IMG/VR virus record: IMGVR_UViG_3300048587_000172 | Coordinates: 1-57,392 of that record | Length of the DNA stretch: 57,392 bases | From: a virus | Direction: 5' to 3' (one strand) | Notes under the pieces: model-generated | The model's database searches: none | Told to the model about the DNA's origin: nothing | The model's input: the letters and a program-made list of their open reading frames with translations, nothing else | Shown here: positions 48,488 through 56,975 of the stretch, piece by piece | How positions within the stretch are numbered: position 1 is the stretch's first letter | Layout of the letters: every line of letters starts with the position of its first letter | Made by a program: the position numbers and the translations under genes

Positions 48488-50677
48488 ATGTCGATTTCAA
48501 TCACTGAATTAATAAAAGATTCAACACACACAAATCATATGGTTTTAGAACCATTATGCACCGCAACAAAAACACTTTTTGAATTTCCAGAATTAGCAGA
48601 TAACATTGTCTGTAATATTGAACTGGATGAATCAGGTGAAGATTTTATAGTCGAACCTTTTGAATTATTTGCAGTTGATGAAAATGATGATGGCAAATTA
48701 TGCCGTTGCGGATATCCAAAAGATACGTGGATGCACAATCCATTAAGCGCAAACAATCATTCATTTTACGAAGCGCACAAAATTCAACTTGGCGATAAGT
48801 GGTATTATCCTAAGAATAATTTATTACCTTATAACGCGAAGAATTGGGTAAGAAAAGTACCCGAAAGAGAAGTTTTAAAAAACAATAATAATGGCTGGAA
48901 ATTAGCAGGTACAGATTTTTCGGCATTAATTATTCAACACGCTTGGAAACCGTTTCAACTTCATTTCAGTGACGACGCAAAATTATTGTACGATTTTCTT
49001 TTGTTACGGTTATACAAACAAACCAAATTTGCAGCGAACGTAGCGCGATTTAAGGTTGAAGGTGTATTACCTTCACTTCCTGATGAATTTATAGACCATC
49101 CAGAATTACCATTAGCGCCGTATCAAAAAGCAGCAGTTGGATTGTTATTAAAAGTTGATGGTTCTGGTTTGTGGATGGAACCGGGAACAGGTAAGACTGC
49201 AACATCAATTGCGCGGATGATGACAGAAGCGCGAATGAAACAAAAAGGATTATTAGGTAATTCTAAAGTAATGTATCGCGCATTAATCGTCTGTCCAAAT
49301 CAGGTTCGATATAACTGGCAATCTGAATTTAATCGTTTTGCGACACTACCCGGTAAATGTGCAGTTGTCCGCGGAGATTCATTACGTCGTCAAAAAACAA
49401 TCTACGACTCAATTCGGCAAGAAACAGATTGTAGTTGGAGCGCTACAATCATTGGAATGGATACACTAGGTAGAGAAGAAGTTTTGCAGTCTATTCCGTG
49501 GGATATTGTAGTTGTAGATGAAGCGCATAATTTTAAGCAACCGTCTACAAAACGTTGGAAAGCGCTTAGGGAGTATGTGGAACTACCGAATGTTAAATCA
49601 CGTATTGAATTAACTGGTACACCAATTCCAAATAGTTTACTTGATTTGTGGACGCAACTTGAATTTATGGGGAAAGGGTTATCTGGATTTAAAAAATACG
49701 ATAATTTTCGAAACTTCTATGGGGTATTTGAAGAATCTTATGATACTGCCGGTCGGGAACATCTAGTTTCATATCAAAATGTTCCTTTACTGCAAGAGAG
49801 ATTAACCCGGCTTTGTTACATGGTAACAAAGCAAGAGGCTAATCTACAATTGCCTGATAAATTAGAAGATGTTATTGAAATTGAAATGTCGTCAAAACAG
49901 TCGAAAGCATATCAAACTTTGTTAAAGACTGTTATGTTAGAGATTGAACAAGATTTATCTTTGATTCAATCTGGTAAAAAAACAATGACCGCTGAACATG
50001 TATTAACTAAGTTAATGCGGTTGGCGCAGATAACCAGCGGATTTTATACTCTTGATCCTATTTACAATCAAGATACTATGGATTTGATTTCTGCTAAAGA
50101 AGTAATTCAAATAGATGAAGTTAATCCAAAGGTGAAAGTGATAATTGATAGTATCAAAGAAGATTTGTATAATGATAAACTAGGTAAAAAAGTTATATGG
50201 GCATGTTTTGTTGAAGATATACGAATACTTAGCCAAGAGTTGAAAAAAGCAGGAATTAATCATGTAGGCTATCATCGTATGTGTGATATTGATTTTAGAG
50301 TACCTACAGCAAGGGATGCAGAACAAAAATTAAATTGTGATGAAAATTGTGATGTATTTATCGGTAATGCGCAAAGTAGTGGTGAAGGAGTTAATTTTCT
50401 AGGTTATGATAGAGAAAACCCTGATTCACATAATCGTTATGTAGATCATATGTTTTTTATGTCGTCCAATTGGCGAGCGGTTTTACGGCAACAAGCAAAA
50501 GATCGCGCGCATAGACGAGGTTCTCGTTGCCCGTCATTGCGAATTACAGATATTATCGTACCCGGTACAGTTGATGAAGAAATTCGTAACAAGCTGCTTA
50601 AAAAGCAAGCGGATGCAGCTACTATTCAAGATGTAAGACAGATTTTAAATGCGTTAGTAGGATTTCAAAATGGATAA
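48488..50677 (+). CDS. SNF2-type DEAH helicase
   Basis: 729 residues from ATG 48488. Walker A EPGTGKT (about residue 231), DEAH (VVVDEAHNF, about 343), ELTGTPIPNS (motif III region), and a final motif VI-like QQAKDRAHRRGSR. Residues 1-200 are an unrecognised N-terminal domain with a short C-x-C (CRCGYP). SNF2-family translocases in phages act in replication, recombination or removal of bound host proteins. First gene after the region B promoter. Confidence 0.88.
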   Translation: MSISITELIKDSTHTNHMVLEPLCTATKTLFEFPELADNIVCNIELDESGEDFIVEPFELFAVDENDDGKLCRCGYPKDTWMHNPLSANNHSFYEAHKIQLGDKWYYPKNNLLPYNAKNWVRKVPEREVLKNNNNGWKLAGTDFSALIIQHAWKPFQLHFSDDAKLLYDFLLLRLYKQTKFAANVARFKVEGVLPSLPDEFIDHPELPLAPYQKAAVGLLLKVDGSGLWMEPGTGKTATSIARMMTEARMKQKGLLGNSKVMYRALIVCPNQVRYNWQSEFNRFATLPGKCAVVRGDSLRRQKTIYDSIRQETDCSWSATIIGMDTLGREEVLQSIPWDIVVVDEAHNFKQPSTKRWKALREYVELPNVKSRIELTGTPIPNSLLDLWTQLEFMGKGLSGFKKYDNFRNFYGVFEESYDTAGREHLVSYQNVPLLQERLTRLCYMVTKQEANLQLPDKLEDVIEIEMSSKQSKAYQTLLKTVMLEIEQDLSLIQSGKKTMTAEHVLTKLMRLAQITSGFYTLDPIYNQDTMDLISAKEVIQIDEVNPKVKVIIDSIKEDLYNDKLGKKVIWACFVEDIRILSQELKKAGINHVGYHRMCDIDFRVPTARDAEQKLNCDENCDVFIGNAQSSGEGVNFLGYDRENPDSHNRYVDHMFFMSSNWRAVLRQQAKDRAHRRGSRCPSLRITDIIVPGTVDEEIRNKLLKKQADAATIQDVRQILNALVGFQNG

Positions 50678-51053
50678 AAGTTTAGAATCAAGAGTATTTA
50701 TTCCTGAACCATTACCTTTAAAGTCAAATGGACGAGAAATCAATTTTAACTTAATCGAAAATGAAGTTAAAAATTTTGGAGAGTTAAAAATTTTATGTCC
50801 TGTTATGCTAAGTCCGTTTGATCCTAATACATCAATGTCATTGATTGCGGAGAAATTAGAGCATTATAATTATGATGCTGATACTGATTATGTTTTGATG
50901 TATGGTAGAGTATTAGTTTTAGCTTATATGTTGACTGTAGTATTTCATTCAACATCCTCAAATATCAAAATGATTCTTCATAGTAGGAGAAATGAAGAAA
51001 CATCTTATACAGTTAAAGAAATCGACGGTTCGTTTACTGAAATTCTTAAATAA
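50670..51053 (+). CDS. Hypothetical protein
   Basis: 127 residues, overlapping the helicase end by 8 bases. Mixed helix and strand (DYVLMYGRVLVLAYMLTVVF is hydrophobic but too mixed for a membrane span). No family recognised; its replication-operon position is the only clue. Confidence 0.6.
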   Translation: MDKSLESRVFIPEPLPLKSNGREINFNLIENEVKNFGELKILCPVMLSPFDPNTSMSLIAEKLEHYNYDADTDYVLMYGRVLVLAYMLTVVFHSTSSNIKMILHSRRNEETSYTVKEIDGSFTEILK

Positions 51054-51076
51054 AGTTAGAGAAAGTAAGGTAGAAT

Positions 51077-51649
51077 ATGGCTGATATTAAACCCGTTGCG
51101 TCGCGTCCCTGTACTTCTGAAATTGGTAGAGAAGTACAAGCTTTATTTACTAAGTTTGAACAGTCTCGTTTGAACTTCATAGAAATCAGAAGTAAAGTAT
51201 CTTCTTTTATTAAGAAGAATGAAACCGACTTATCTGATTTAGTAGATATCGGTTTTCTTTATCGTGAATTAAGCGTTCGCGCTGATGAAATGAGAAAAGA
51301 TTGTAATGCAATGTTAGAATTATTGGCAAAGATACTTTGTCATAATGTTGCAAAGCGTAGTATAGAATTGGGTAATGTTTTAGTAGAACCAAAAGGTGTA
51401 TTAGCAACTGCAAATTGTGAGATTCAAGAAGTTGCACAATGCCCCTTAAACGGTACACCAGAATATACTATGGTGTTGACACATTTAGGGGTGAAAGATC
51501 AATTGCTGTTAGATACTGGAATGTTGAAAATTGATTGGAATAAATTCCAAGAATATATTCAACTTTGTAATGAATCTGGTAAACCACTTCCACCGGGTAT
51601 TACTAAGAAATGGGAAGTAGCTAAGGTAACGTACAGACGAAAACATTAA
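51077..51649 (+). CDS. Conserved hypothetical protein of the replication operon
   Basis: 190 residues with AAGGTAGA upstream. The N-terminal two-thirds are long helices (GREVQALFTKFEQSRLNFIE, ELSVRADEMRKDCNAML); the end is a short globular part (PPGITKKWEVAKVTYRRKH). Position between helicase and primase genes suggests a replication or recombination accessory role. No family recognised. Confidence 0.6.
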   Translation: MADIKPVASRPCTSEIGREVQALFTKFEQSRLNFIEIRSKVSSFIKKNETDLSDLVDIGFLYRELSVRADEMRKDCNAMLELLAKILCHNVAKRSIELGNVLVEPKGVLATANCEIQEVAQCPLNGTPEYTMVLTHLGVKDQLLLDTGMLKIDWNKFQEYIQLCNESGKPLPPGITKKWEVAKVTYRRKH

Positions 51650-51725
51650 CTGAGTTTAAGTACGAATTGAAATAGCGCGTCGTTTCGTACTATTAAAAAT
51701 GTGCGCTAAAAAAGAGGATAGTGTT

Positions 51726-52634
51726 ATGGCAAAGATGAAAGCAGATCGTACAGAAGAATCAACGGATATTACACGTGTAAATCCATCATTTCTTGCAGAG
51801 TATGCAGAACAGGATGATTCATTAGCTTTGATGGGTGGGTATCGAATTATCCCACGTATTAAGGTAATTCAAGGTCAAACTTCACAAGATTTGAAGAAGC
51901 AGTTTGGTGAAGGATCAGCAATTTTGCGTCCGGGTGATTCATTGGTTGCAAAACAGGATCAATCATTCCTGTTCAATCCTTATGTATTTATTCCGGAGTT
52001 TTGCAAGTGGGCAGACCGAAAAGACCCTGAACAACGTGTTATCATTGACCGTTCTTATGATCCTACTTCAGCGCTGGCGAAACGCGCCACAAGTAAAAAT
52101 CCTGATGATAGGATTGAATTGTATCCGGGAGATGAGAAGTTAAACGAAAAGGATAAGAAGTATTTCAAGTGGGTTGAGCATTTGAATTTTATCGGTGCAA
52201 TTTATGGTGAACATGAATTGGCCGGACAAATCATTGCGATTTCGTTTTCACGCGGTGAATACATGCAGGGAAAGGCTTTCATCAATGCCTGTATGCGCCG
52301 GACGATTGTAACTGAATTGTCGAATGGGCAGCGTAAAAAGGTTCAAGCGCCTCTTTGGTCGCAAATCTGGCAGATTACACCAGCGCAGGGACAATCCCGA
52401 ATTAAATCCAAAGGTTCATGGTTTGGTTTGGATTATAAAGCGCCAGAAGGTGATATCAATCCTTTTGTTACTTCCGAAGAAGCAAAAGTATTGCGTGAAA
52501 CTTACAATGAACTTAAACGCGATCAGCAAGAGAACCGGTTGCGTGTGGATCATGACAGCGCTGGTGAAGATCAGGGTAGTAGTGAATCCGACGCCGATGT
52601 AGAGGCGGTGGAACAAGCTAACGGAAAATACTAA
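51726..52634 (+). CDS. Replication-operon protein with acidic tail (possible ssDNA-binding)
   Basis: 302 residues from ATG 51726 (AGAGGAT upstream); ATG 51699 lacks a site. A strand-rich core (MGGYRIIPRIKVIQGQTSQD, then RPGDSLVAKQDQSFLFNPYV) ends in an acidic, disordered tail (HDSAGEDQGSSESDADVEAV) like the protein-interaction tails of single-stranded-DNA-binding proteins. GC-richer, regular codons imply abundance. The function is inferred from shape only. Confidence 0.55.
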   Translation: MAKMKADRTEESTDITRVNPSFLAEYAEQDDSLALMGGYRIIPRIKVIQGQTSQDLKKQFGEGSAILRPGDSLVAKQDQSFLFNPYVFIPEFCKWADRKDPEQRVIIDRSYDPTSALAKRATSKNPDDRIELYPGDEKLNEKDKKYFKWVEHLNFIGAIYGEHELAGQIIAISFSRGEYMQGKAFINACMRRTIVTELSNGQRKKVQAPLWSQIWQITPAQGQSRIKSKGSWFGLDYKAPEGDINPFVTSEEAKVLRETYNELKRDQQENRLRVDHDSAGEDQGSSESDADVEAVEQANGKY

Positions 52635-52649
52635 TACATTTTCCGTTAG
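52618..52649 (+). terminator. Hairpin overlapping the stop codon
   Basis: CTAACGGAAAAT (52618-52629) pairs perfectly with ATTTTCCGTTAG (52638-52649); the gene's TAA lies in the loop. Confidence 0.6.
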
Positions 52650-52688
52650 GGTTAGTTAGATAGATAGACAGAAGTTAGTTGTAAGTAG

Positions 52689-52736
52689 AAGCTAGATAGG
52701 TAATAATAGATGTTGTTACCTATCTAGCTTTGTTTT
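52689..52736 (+). terminator. Intrinsic terminator
   Basis: AAGCTAGATAGGTAA (52689-52703) pairs perfectly with 52716-52730, then TGTTTTT. It ends the 48488-52634 operon, or sets a lower level for the downstream primase gene. Related in sequence to 961-1014. Confidence 0.85.
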
Positions 52737-52748
52737 TAGGAATGTGCA

Positions 52749-55616
52749 ATGGCGAAGAATAACCGTAGTCGCATTGAAAATGTAGATGCGATAAAGGAAT
52801 TGGATCGGTTAAATGTAAAGTATGAAAATGCAGGAGAAAATGAAGTTAGATTACTATGTCCGGTACATGGTGATAAATCGCCTAGCTGCTGTTTAAACAC
52901 AGAAAAAAATGTTTGGCGTTGCCCTGTTTGTAAAGAACATGGTGATATTGCTACATTGATTGCGTATCTAGAGAAAAAAGATAAAAATAGTGTATTAGCT
53001 GATTTAGCAACACGATATGATATTGCTGGTGCAAATCTAATAAGTCTGGAACTAATTGAAAAATACCATAACAATATATGGGATTCAGGTAATCTATTAA
53101 ACGAATTATATAAACGTGGTATTAGCGATCAAATGATCCGCCATGCACGGTTAGGGGTATCTGGTGATAGGATAACCATTCCTATCTATGATCGTCATAA
53201 CAACTGTTTAAACGTTCGTAAGTATCTTCCCGGTGCGGCAGGTAGATTGAAGATGCGTAACGCTTCTTCCCACGGTAAGGCAGCTTTATACAGACCAGCA
53301 GATACAGGATATGAACAGGTTTGGATATGTGGTGGTGAATTAAAAGCGTTGGTAGTAGGGGAAATGTTAAAATCGGAAGGAATTGGCGCTGTAGCAGGTA
53401 GTGCGGGTGAAGGGGCATGGAATGATGAGTGGACGGAACTATTAGCTGATAAATATCTGTACGTATGTCTCGATATTGACAATGCAGGCAAAGCAGCGGC
53501 AATGAGTTTGGCCGGTAGGTTCTGGTCTAAAGCCAAAAAGGTATATATTATCAATATACCTTTAGATGAGAAGAAATACCCTAAAGGTGATATTAACAAC
53601 TTCATTGCAGAAGGCGCAGGAAAGAAAGAACTTTTGCAGTTGATGAAAGCAGCAGAACCTTATTCACCGCCACAACTAGATAGTGATATTGATGATAGCG
53701 AACAAATACCTAAGATGGTTCGATTAGTAGATGCGCCAGTTAGTGAAAATATAGGAATGAGGATAGGAGTTAAAGCGGTTATTTCAGTGATGGATGAAAA
53801 CCCTTATCTCATTCCTGAAAAAGTAGGATGCTCTTGTGATAGAGCGCAACCAAATTGTTTTCAATGTCCAGTGTACACTAAAAAACCGGATGATAAAGGT
53901 ATAGTACAGATTACAATTCGTTCTACATCTTCTGGTATCCTGCAAATTGCAGAAGCGCCGGAAAGTATACAACAAAAAGCAATTCAAAAAGCATTGCGTA
54001 TACCGCCCTGCAAAGCGGTTACTTTTGCGATTTACAGCCACTATAATCTTTATGATTGTAGGTTGATACCGCAATTAGCTATCAGTGGGGATAACTCCGA
54101 TCATGTGGTTATGCCTGCTATGATTATTGGTAGAGGATTAAAAACTAACACCCCTTATTGTTTTAGCGGTAGGGTATATGCGTCCCCTACAGATCAAAAA
54201 GCTACGCTACTGTTAGATAAGATGGAACATACGGAAGATTCTCTATCTACTTTCAAACCAGAAGATGATGCGATCAAAGATTTAGAGATATTCCAAGCTA
54301 AGGATGATTCTTACGAAGCGATTGAAGAAAAATTAAACCATATCTACGACGATCTAGAAAGTAATGTTACTCAAATTTTTTGTCGAAGGGATATCCATAA
54401 AGCTATTGATTTTACATACCATTCCTCTTTGAATTTTATATTTGATGGTCATATTCAAAAAGGTTGGGTAAATACTTTAGTCATTGGCGATTCTTCGCAA
54501 GGTAAGACAGAACTATCAACTCGTCTTTTACGTCATTATGTAGTAGGAGAATTAATACCTTGTAAAGTAGTGTCTAAGGTAGGTTTAATCGGTGGTGTAG
54601 ATAGTGGACCAAACCAACGAAAATATATTTCGTGGGGTGCTATTCCTATTCATGATAAAAGGCTTCTATTCTTAGAAGAGTTTAAGGGAGTATCAACTGA
54701 TATCATATCTAAGATGACCGACATGCGGTCTAGCGGAGTAGCTGAAATTACTATGATTGAAAAGAGAAAGGCGCATGCGCGCACTCGATTAGTATTTTTA
54801 ACAAATGCTAGATCGGAACGTGCAATATCTTCTTTTTCATTTGGTATTGAGGCTATTAAGGAATTAATGGGAGCCTTAGAAGATATTAGACGAATTGACT
54901 TGGCAGTTATCTTATCAGCACAACAAGTAGATTCAAAAATTATTAATACAATAGCTAAGGATCGTAAGGAAGTAGAACATATCTACGAATCTGATTTATG
55001 TAGATTGCTTGTATTATGGGCTTGGACTAGAAATGAAAATCAAATTGTTTTTGAACCGGATGCAATAGATGAGTGTCTGATTCAAGCTAATAGATTGTGT
55101 GGAAAGTTCCATGAAAGCTTACCTTTGATTGATAGAGGGACAACGAAATTCAAAATAGCACGTTTAGCGGTAGGATTAGCGGCTAGATTATTCTCTACGA
55201 CTAAAGACTTACAATCTATACGAGTTTGTAAGTCTCATATAACGTATATTGCAGATTATATTGACCGTATATACTCCGATCAGACTTTTGGTTATGCAGA
55301 CTACTCAAAAGCTCAAGAGTATCGCAATAAAATTCTAGACCCTAAAATCGTAGAGAAGAATCTACTAGATTTGCAGTTTGCAAAAGATATGGTAGAACAT
55401 CTACTACATGCAGACGAAATTCAACCTAACGATCTATGTGATTGGGGAGATTTAGATAGAGATAGTGGACAAAAACTACTGTCTTTATTGGTTCGGAAAC
55501 ATGCGATTTATCGTAATCGAAAGTCATATTCGAAAAGTAGTGAATTTATTGGAATGTTAAAACGTTTACAAAAAGATGCGCTGAATCAAGATGAATCAGA
55601 TGATTCTAAATACTAA
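52749..55616 (+). CDS. Primase fused to an MCM-like AAA+ helicase
   Basis: 955 residues. C37-x2-H40...C58-x2-C61 is a CHC2 zinc finger. TOPRIM follows (GGELKAL about 195, LDIDNAG about 240). Residues about 310-500 hold a cysteine cluster (CSCDRAQPNCFQCPVY) and an OB-like region (YCFSGRVYASPTDQ). The AAA+ part has Walker A GDSSQGKTE (about 579), KVGLIGGVD, Walker B LLFLEEF (about 640), ARTRLVFLTNA and IRRIDLAVIL, the MCM order with its arginine finger. One polypeptide would prime and unwind. No DnaB-type helicase is present. Confidence 0.85.
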   Translation: MAKNNRSRIENVDAIKELDRLNVKYENAGENEVRLLCPVHGDKSPSCCLNTEKNVWRCPVCKEHGDIATLIAYLEKKDKNSVLADLATRYDIAGANLISLELIEKYHNNIWDSGNLLNELYKRGISDQMIRHARLGVSGDRITIPIYDRHNNCLNVRKYLPGAAGRLKMRNASSHGKAALYRPADTGYEQVWICGGELKALVVGEMLKSEGIGAVAGSAGEGAWNDEWTELLADKYLYVCLDIDNAGKAAAMSLAGRFWSKAKKVYIINIPLDEKKYPKGDINNFIAEGAGKKELLQLMKAAEPYSPPQLDSDIDDSEQIPKMVRLVDAPVSENIGMRIGVKAVISVMDENPYLIPEKVGCSCDRAQPNCFQCPVYTKKPDDKGIVQITIRSTSSGILQIAEAPESIQQKAIQKALRIPPCKAVTFAIYSHYNLYDCRLIPQLAISGDNSDHVVMPAMIIGRGLKTNTPYCFSGRVYASPTDQKATLLLDKMEHTEDSLSTFKPEDDAIKDLEIFQAKDDSYEAIEEKLNHIYDDLESNVTQIFCRRDIHKAIDFTYHSSLNFIFDGHIQKGWVNTLVIGDSSQGKTELSTRLLRHYVVGELIPCKVVSKVGLIGGVDSGPNQRKYISWGAIPIHDKRLLFLEEFKGVSTDIISKMTDMRSSGVAEITMIEKRKAHARTRLVFLTNARSERAISSFSFGIEAIKELMGALEDIRRIDLAVILSAQQVDSKIINTIAKDRKEVEHIYESDLCRLLVLWAWTRNENQIVFEPDAIDECLIQANRLCGKFHESLPLIDRGTTKFKIARLAVGLAARLFSTTKDLQSIRVCKSHITYIADYIDRIYSDQTFGYADYSKAQEYRNKILDPKIVEKNLLDLQFAKDMVEHLLHADEIQPNDLCDWGDLDRDSGQKLLSLLVRKHAIYRNRKSYSKSSEFIGMLKRLQKDALNQDESDDSKY

Positions 55617-55625
55617 AGGTGAAAT

Positions 55626-56123
55626 ATGGAATTAATTAGTCGACAAGATATGGTTAATAGATTTATGGAAAAGTATGGTATTAAAGGAAAGACTGATTTA
55701 AAAATTGTAGATAATTATGATAAGTCAAGACTTGTGAATATTCGAATAGACTTATTATTTTTAGCTACATACTTTAAAAGTAAAGCGGCAAATTTTACTA
55801 ATCCTCATACTACTATACAATGGAGACTTCATCTACTATTTAATGAATTAGAAGAATTATTAGATGCGATTTTAAATAAACCAGAACATGAAGTCTCACA
55901 CGAATTAGCAGATTTAGCTTATGTAATCGAAGGTTTTGCAGTTAATATGGATATCCCTTTTGATAGAATTTTTCTAGAAATACATAATTCTAATATGACG
56001 AAAGACTTGACACTTAGTGATATCAATTGTGCAACACGTGGAAAAACAGGATCATTTTGTAAGCCAGATATCGAACCGATAATTAAACTTCATCGTCAAT
56101 TAAATAATCAAGAAAAGGAATAA
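55626..56123 (+). CDS. MazG-like NTP pyrophosphohydrolase
   Basis: 165 residues with AAAGGTGAAA upstream. LLFNELEELLDAI and HELADLAYVIEGFAVNMDIP supply the EExxD/ExxD metal-binding pattern of the MazG/HisE all-alpha pyrophosphohydrolases, and FLEIHNSNMTK the usual end. It could clear non-canonical nucleotides or lower alarmone levels. Neighbours in nucleotide metabolism support this. Confidence 0.85.
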   Translation: MELISRQDMVNRFMEKYGIKGKTDLKIVDNYDKSRLVNIRIDLLFLATYFKSKAANFTNPHTTIQWRLHLLFNELEELLDAILNKPEHEVSHELADLAYVIEGFAVNMDIPFDRIFLEIHNSNMTKDLTLSDINCATRGKTGSFCKPDIEPIIKLHRQLNNQEKE

Positions 56124-56128
56124 CTGTT

Positions 56129-56974
56129 ATGAACTACTTTGATAGCTTCGATGAGTTATGGTTATATGCTGCAAATCAGTTGATTGAAGATGGAGAAATT
56201 TACGCTGGTGAATATGGTAATGTCAAAGAATTTTTAGGGTTTGGTGCTAGAGTAAATCTAGCCACTAAATCATTTCTTTATAACCCTGTAAGAATGATTG
56301 ATCCATCCTTAGCGGCTGGTAGCGTTCTATGCAATCTTGATTCTAGCTTATTTAATGTATTTGGATTATATGATGATAAATTTATATTCATGATTCATGG
56401 ATTAGAACAGAAATACTTAAAGGAAGTCTCTGAAAATATTCGAACATCCAATAGAATTGATGTAGAATTGAGACAAAATGCTAGTTCAATCCACATTCTT
56501 TTAATGCGTAAAAATGATATCTTGAATATGATATTGACAATAAATAAGACAGATATTTGGTATCATCTTCCATATATAGTTTTTATACTTGGATCGGTTC
56601 AAAGATTAATCGCATCATTTGCGGGTGTCGAAGTAGGATGGATGCAAATAGCAGTATCAAATTTGGTTATTTCTGAAAGTATGATAGAAAGATTAAAAGA
56701 AGCTGCAAATCCACCGTCTTTTAATGTGGCAGAATTAGAATCAAGTGATATGGGGAACGTATTCTATATTATTCCGAAAGCTTTAGGGTTTGAAAGTTAT
56801 GCAAGAGAAACAGGAAACATGCCTTTTAATTACATAACAAATCTACGGTATAATTTACTTGGACATTTAGCGATTATGGCTGGTATGAAATGGTCTGAAA
56901 GAAAAGATTTAGTAGCTGATAAAGTTGAAGATAAGTATATGTCTCAATATTTAAGACTTTTCTATCAGGTGTAA
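56129..56974 (+). CDS. Thymidylate-synthase-like protein lacking catalytic residues
   Basis: 281 residues with AAAAGGAAT upstream. The order KEFLGFGARVNLATKSFLYN, SLAAGSVLCNL, then LTINKTDIWYHLPYIVFILG and VEVGWMQIAVSNLVIS parallels ThyA (RSCDVFLGLPFN..., LEVGDFVWTGGDTHLY). But the catalytic Cys is replaced by Ser (S119/S120), the Arg-Ser of RSxD is NK (NKTD 139-142), and the Asn of LPFN is Ile. It is probably a pseudoenzyme or has another substrate. ThyX at 10424 would supply the real activity. Confidence 0.7.
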   Translation: MNYFDSFDELWLYAANQLIEDGEIYAGEYGNVKEFLGFGARVNLATKSFLYNPVRMIDPSLAAGSVLCNLDSSLFNVFGLYDDKFIFMIHGLEQKYLKEVSENIRTSNRIDVELRQNASSIHILLMRKNDILNMILTINKTDIWYHLPYIVFILGSVQRLIASFAGVEVGWMQIAVSNLVISESMIERLKEAANPPSFNVAELESSDMGNVFYIIPKALGFESYARETGNMPFNYITNLRYNLLGHLAIMAGMKWSERKDLVADKVEDKYMSQYLRLFYQV

Positions 56975-56975
56975 T

